Positions 12,420-15,159 of a stretch of DNA of 15,159 nucleotides are shown piece after piece. The notes under the pieces were generated by a model, which was not told where the DNA came from, ran no database searches, and saw only the letters and a list, made by a program, of their open reading frames with translations. Both the position numbers and the translations under genes were made by a program. Origin of the DNA: Roseiarcus sp036502965 (lineage in GTDB: Bacteria; Pseudomonadota; Alphaproteobacteria; Rhizobiales; Beijerinckiaceae); contig DASXXT010000199.1 in NCBI GenBank assembly GCA_036502965.1, positions 1 to 15,159 of the forward strand, read 5' to 3'. Position 1 is the first letter of the stretch; the number at the start of each line of letters is the position of its first letter.

Positions 12420-14909
12420 TTACTCGCGCGCCACTCGGGCCGACACGGGTGGCGGCGCCAGTTTCTCGTCGGCGAAGCGCTGACGGTAAACGCTCAGGTT
12501 CTCGCTGACCCGTTCGACGTAGTCGCGCGTCTCGTCGAAGGGAATGCGCTCGATCCAGTCGACGAGATCGACCGTTCCGTCCCGCGGATCGCCATGCGCC
12601 GCGATCCACTGCGCGACCCGACCTGGACCCGCGTTGTATGCGGCGAAAGCGAGTTCGCGCGAGCCGCGTTGGTCTTCGATCAACTGGCCCAGGAGCGCCG
12701 CGCCGAGCTGGGTGTTGAAAGCGGGGTCGACGATAAGGCGGGCGTAGTCGAAGTCGACGCCGGCGCGTCGTGCAGTTAGGACCGCGGTCGACGGCAACAT
12801 CTGCATGAGACCCTTCGCGCCCGCCCCCGACGACGCATGCCAGATGAATTCGCTTTCCTGCCGGGCGACAGCGTAGACGGTGGGCAGGTCTGCCGAGCGC
12901 GGGAGCGGCACGAAGGCCGGCATGCCGGCGGCCGGAAACGCCATCGCCTCGAGCGGGTGGCCTCGCATGACGGCGATCTTGGCGAATTGAACTTGAGTCC
13001 CTGCGTCGCCCCGCTGCTTCACCACCTCGGCCATGGCCGCAAGTTGCGATTCATCGCGCCATTGCCGGGCGGCGTCGAAGGCGAGCGCCGCGGCAAGATC
13101 GTCAAGCCCGTCGGCATAGAGCGCCTGGACCGCCCGGACCGCCTCGTCGCGGCGACCGCCGTCGGCCGCCATTACCGGCGCTCGGAAGGCGAGACGGGTC
13201 TCACCGACACGTTGCGCAGCGAGCTGGCCGTAATAGGCGATCGGCACGCTGGCCGCGCGCGCGTAGAAGCTCTTGGCTCCTTCGGAGGAGCCCATAGCCT
13301 CGGCGGCTCGCCCCTGCCAATACACGGCGCGGGCCACGGACAAGGGATTCTCGGCGGCCTGGGCCGCGAGCGCGAACCACTTTGCGGCCGAAGGCGCGTT
13401 GTCGAGGAAGCGCAAGGCGATCCAGCCAGCGTGGAAGGCGGCGTCGACCTCAGCCTCGGACGAGTCAGGCCGGACGGTTTCATCGCAGACCTCAAAAGCG
13501 AGTCGCGGCTCATCGAGGTCGAGGAGCGCGTGGGCGACCATCTTCCGCTCGCTCCACCATCGATCCCGATTGACGAGCGCGGCGCGATCGTGCGGCGCGA
13601 GGCTCAGCATGACCGCCGCCTCGTAGACGCGCCCCGCGCGGCGGGCGTACTGGATCCTGGAGAACAGGAGACCGGGATCGTTGCGCAACGCTGGCGAAAC
13701 CGCCTTGATCAGCCCGATGCTCATGGGCGCGCGAGCCGCCGCGATGCGGGCCTGAGCGAGCGCCAGGACGTCGGGACCGGCAAGCGCCGCAGCGCGGGCG
13801 CCAGCGCCGAGGTAACCGGCATAAAATAGGCGGTCGGCCCGCTGTGCGTGGTCGGCCTTCGTGAGCAAGGCGTCGAATTGGCGCAAGATGACGCTCTCGG
13901 TCAGGGCGTCGAAATTGCCGTCGCGCCATAGCGCGCGGATGATTTGCGACGCGTCCTCCGAGCGGCCCATCGCCTGCGCCGCGCGCGCAGCGGCGATCTT
14001 GCCGGCGCTCGATTCCGGCGGGTCGGCGGCGAAATAGGCGGCGACCTTCGCCGGCGCCTCCTGATGCGCGGCGAGATCAGCTTCCTGCCGGTCGCGTATC
14101 CAGCCGCGACTTGGCCAGCCCGGATGAGCATCGAGGAAAGCGGCAAGTGACACGAAGGACCGATGGGCGTCGGCGCGCAAAGACGCCCATTCGAGCGCCG
14201 ATCGCTCGGCCGGGTCATTGGCCGTCGCGGCGAGCGCCAAGAGGCCCGCGACATCGCCCTTCCGGTACAGGATCGCGGCCTGAGAAATCGGCGGGGGCGA
14301 CGGCGGCGCGGTCAGGCCAGCCGCAGGCGCCGACGGCTCCGGGGCCGCCGCAGGCCGAGACGGCTCCCGAGCCGCCGTGGGCGCAGGCGGCATGACCGCG
14401 GAAGGCGGGCCAAGCGCCGGCGCCCCGCCCTCAAGGTTGGCGTAGGCGAATTGGACCTTGACGTCCGTGTCGCTTCGGGCAGCCCCGGGCAGGGGCGCAG
14501 GGATGCCGGCGAATTCCGCACCGGCGGTGGAAGGGAAGGACTTGTGGCCGACCGGGCGCCCCGGCGCGGGCGGCGCCATTTCTACGCTTGGGACATCCGC
14601 ATAAGCGAATTGCGACGCGAGGTTCGCGTCGCTCAGGGCTGCCGCCTGCGGCGGCGCGGGCGGCGCGGCGCCGGGTCCGGCTCCGGTGGGGGAAGCGGAG
14701 CCATATCCAATCGTCGGCCGCGCAGCGCGCGCCGATTGCGCGGCGCCAGTGACGCTCGCGGTCTCTGTCGGCGCGCCGTCCACCCCCGAACCCGGGGCGC
14801 GATCGAGCGTCGCGACTTCGGGCGGCGGAGGGCGCCCTTCAGGCGTCCACGCAACCAAGCAAGCGGCGCCGCCAATGGCCAGAAGGGGCCCGAATCGAAA
14901 CATGGTCAT
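12420..14909 (-). CDS. slt: Slt-type soluble lytic murein transglycosylase
   Basis: An 829-residue periplasmic enzyme that cleaves peptidoglycan glycan strands, leaving 1,6-anhydromuramyl ends. An N-terminal hydrophobic segment (MTMFRFGPLLAIGGAACLVAW) serves as signal or anchor. Residues about 20-205 are a Pro/Ala-rich, probably disordered linker with an imperfect internal duplication. A long helical superhelix domain follows. The C-terminal lysozyme-like (GH23) domain has the catalytic glutamate E685 in VARQESEF, GAKGLMQMLPSTA, and AFAAYNAGPGRV, then the family ending RDYVERV. The ATG at 14909 has AGGA eight bases upstream; a TTG at 14954 would add an N-terminus encoded by a palindrome and lacks a ribosome site. 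It is longer than E. coli Slt70 (about 620-645 residues), mainly because of the linker. It is divergent from dapA, a common arrangement in alphaproteobacteria. Confidence 0.9.
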   Translation of the reverse strand: MTMFRFGPLLAIGGAACLVAWTPEGRPPPPEVATLDRAPGSGVDGAPTETASVTGAAQSARAARPTIGYGSASPTGAGPGAAPPAPPQAAALSDANLASQFAYADVPSVEMAPPAPGRPVGHKSFPSTAGAEFAGIPAPLPGAARSDTDVKVQFAYANLEGGAPALGPPSAVMPPAPTAAREPSRPAAAPEPSAPAAGLTAPPSPPPISQAAILYRKGDVAGLLALAATANDPAERSALEWASLRADAHRSFVSLAAFLDAHPGWPSRGWIRDRQEADLAAHQEAPAKVAAYFAADPPESSAGKIAAARAAQAMGRSEDASQIIRALWRDGNFDALTESVILRQFDALLTKADHAQRADRLFYAGYLGAGARAAALAGPDVLALAQARIAAARAPMSIGLIKAVSPALRNDPGLLFSRIQYARRAGRVYEAAVMLSLAPHDRAALVNRDRWWSERKMVAHALLDLDEPRLAFEVCDETVRPDSSEAEVDAAFHAGWIALRFLDNAPSAAKWFALAAQAAENPLSVARAVYWQGRAAEAMGSSEGAKSFYARAASVPIAYYGQLAAQRVGETRLAFRAPVMAADGGRRDEAVRAVQALYADGLDDLAAALAFDAARQWRDESQLAAMAEVVKQRGDAGTQVQFAKIAVMRGHPLEAMAFPAAGMPAFVPLPRSADLPTVYAVARQESEFIWHASSGAGAKGLMQMLPSTAVLTARRAGVDFDYARLIVDPAFNTQLGAALLGQLIEDQRGSRELAFAAYNAGPGRVAQWIAAHGDPRDGTVDLVDWIERIPFDETRDYVERVSENLSVYRQRFADEKLAPPPVSARVARE
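14436..14474 (-). repeat. Linker motif copy 2 in slt (SDTDVKVQFAYAN)
   Basis: Residues 146-158 of the transglycosylase. Its partner SDANLASQFAYAD (residues 93-105) is at 14595-14633. QFAYA is identical in both, and each is followed by a Pro/Ala-rich stretch. Confidence 0.65.
14595..14633 (-). repeat. Linker motif copy 1 in slt (SDANLASQFAYAD)
   Basis: Residues 93-105 of the transglycosylase, the first of two conserved islands within a low-complexity linker. Confidence 0.65.
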
Positions 14910-14939
14910 GAGTCCGGTCCTTTTAAGCGAGGATGGACC

Positions 14940-14958
14940 GATCTTGGTGACCAAGATC
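14940..14958. promoter_or_regulatory. Perfect 9-1-9 palindrome in the slt-dapA divergent region
   Basis: GATCTTGGT-G-ACCAAGATC begins 31 bp upstream of the slt ATG and lies 116 bp before the dapA ATG. The perfect symmetry and its place in a divergent intergenic region suggest the binding site of a dimeric regulator, or a 5'-leader hairpin of the slt mRNA. No T-run follows on the minus strand. Confidence 0.5.
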
Positions 14959-15073
14959 TAAACCATGGCGTTCGTCGCTGAACCCCTTTCGCCTGCGGCA
15001 CGTCGGGTCTATGTGTCCGCCAGCGCGCCGAGCACCGGGATCGAGCGGTCGCGAGACGAGACGAGCAGGAGCC

Positions 15074-15159
15074 ATGGAAAAGCGGGCGAAGTTTCACGGA
15101 TCCTTGGCGGCGGTGGTCACCCCGTTCAAGGACGGCAAGATCGACGAGCCGGCCTATCG
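15074..15159 (+). CDS. dapA: 4-hydroxy-tetrahydrodipicolinate synthase, N-terminal fragment (cut by window edge)
   Basis: Only the first 28 codons are present. They read MEKRAKFHGSLAAVVTPFKD and continue GKIDEPAY, the standard DapA start, including the G-S-L-x-A-x-V-T-P-F strand that opens the TIM barrel. The enzyme condenses pyruvate with aspartate semialdehyde in lysine and diaminopimelate synthesis; its catalytic lysine and other active-site residues lie beyond the window. GAGCAGGAG lies 2-8 bases before the ATG. It is divergent from slt, a natural pairing because one makes a peptidoglycan precursor and the other remodels the wall. Confidence 0.9.
   Translation, partial: MEKRAKFHGSLAAVVTPFKDGKIDEPAY

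Noticed and set aside
12837..13829. 330-codon plus-strand open frame
   Set aside because: It is antisense to the transglycosylase superhelical domain, with no family resemblance.

Overview
The window is GC-rich chromosomal DNA of an alphaproteobacterium, most likely from the Hyphomicrobiales. This rests on the codon bias, the sigma-EcfG-type promoter motifs, the slt/dapA gene neighbourhood and a selenocysteine formate dehydrogenase of the FdnG/FdoG type. I cannot fix the genus; a methylotroph or other Beijerinckiaceae/Methylocystaceae-like bacterium would fit, but that is a guess. I see no tRNA, rRNA, insertion sequence, prophage gene or CRISPR array.

Left end (1-2661, minus strand): a Tat-exported bicupin oxalate decarboxylase is followed by the alpha subunit of a respiratory formate dehydrogenase, which runs off the left edge. 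The formate dehydrogenase frame is interrupted by an in-frame TGA at 729-731. That codon lies at the conserved selenocysteine position and is followed at once by a SECIS-like hairpin, so the gene should be read through. The pair suggests a periplasmic route oxalate -> formate + CO2 -> electrons into the respiratory chain.

Stress block (about 3020-4613, minus strand): four small genes follow. They encode a secreted DUF4142 protein, a 69-residue hydrophilic protein built of three near-identical repeats, a basic and acidic 62-63-residue protein, and a DUF3175 protein. Three have upstream motifs of the form GGAAC-N16-NGTT, the pattern of EcfG general-stress-response promoters. A fourth such motif (spacing 17) precedes the His/Tyr-tailed gene at 12233.

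Repair block (4748-9501, minus strand): a YhaO-like metallophosphoesterase and a YhaN-like SMC/Rad50-type ATPase, overlapping by 4 bp (GTGA), form a two-gene operon.

Plus-strand block (9592-12197): a GT61 (DUF563) glycosyltransferase with no ATG start is followed by a DUF6065-like protein. The second frame lacks a stop where one is expected and runs antisense through a terminator and through the His/Tyr-rich gene on the other strand. A one-base indel near 11784 would restore a double stop at 11804-11809.

Right end: a large periplasmic Slt-type lytic transglycosylase (minus) diverges from dapA (plus, only the first 28 codons present). A perfect 9-1-9 palindrome sits just upstream of the transglycosylase start.
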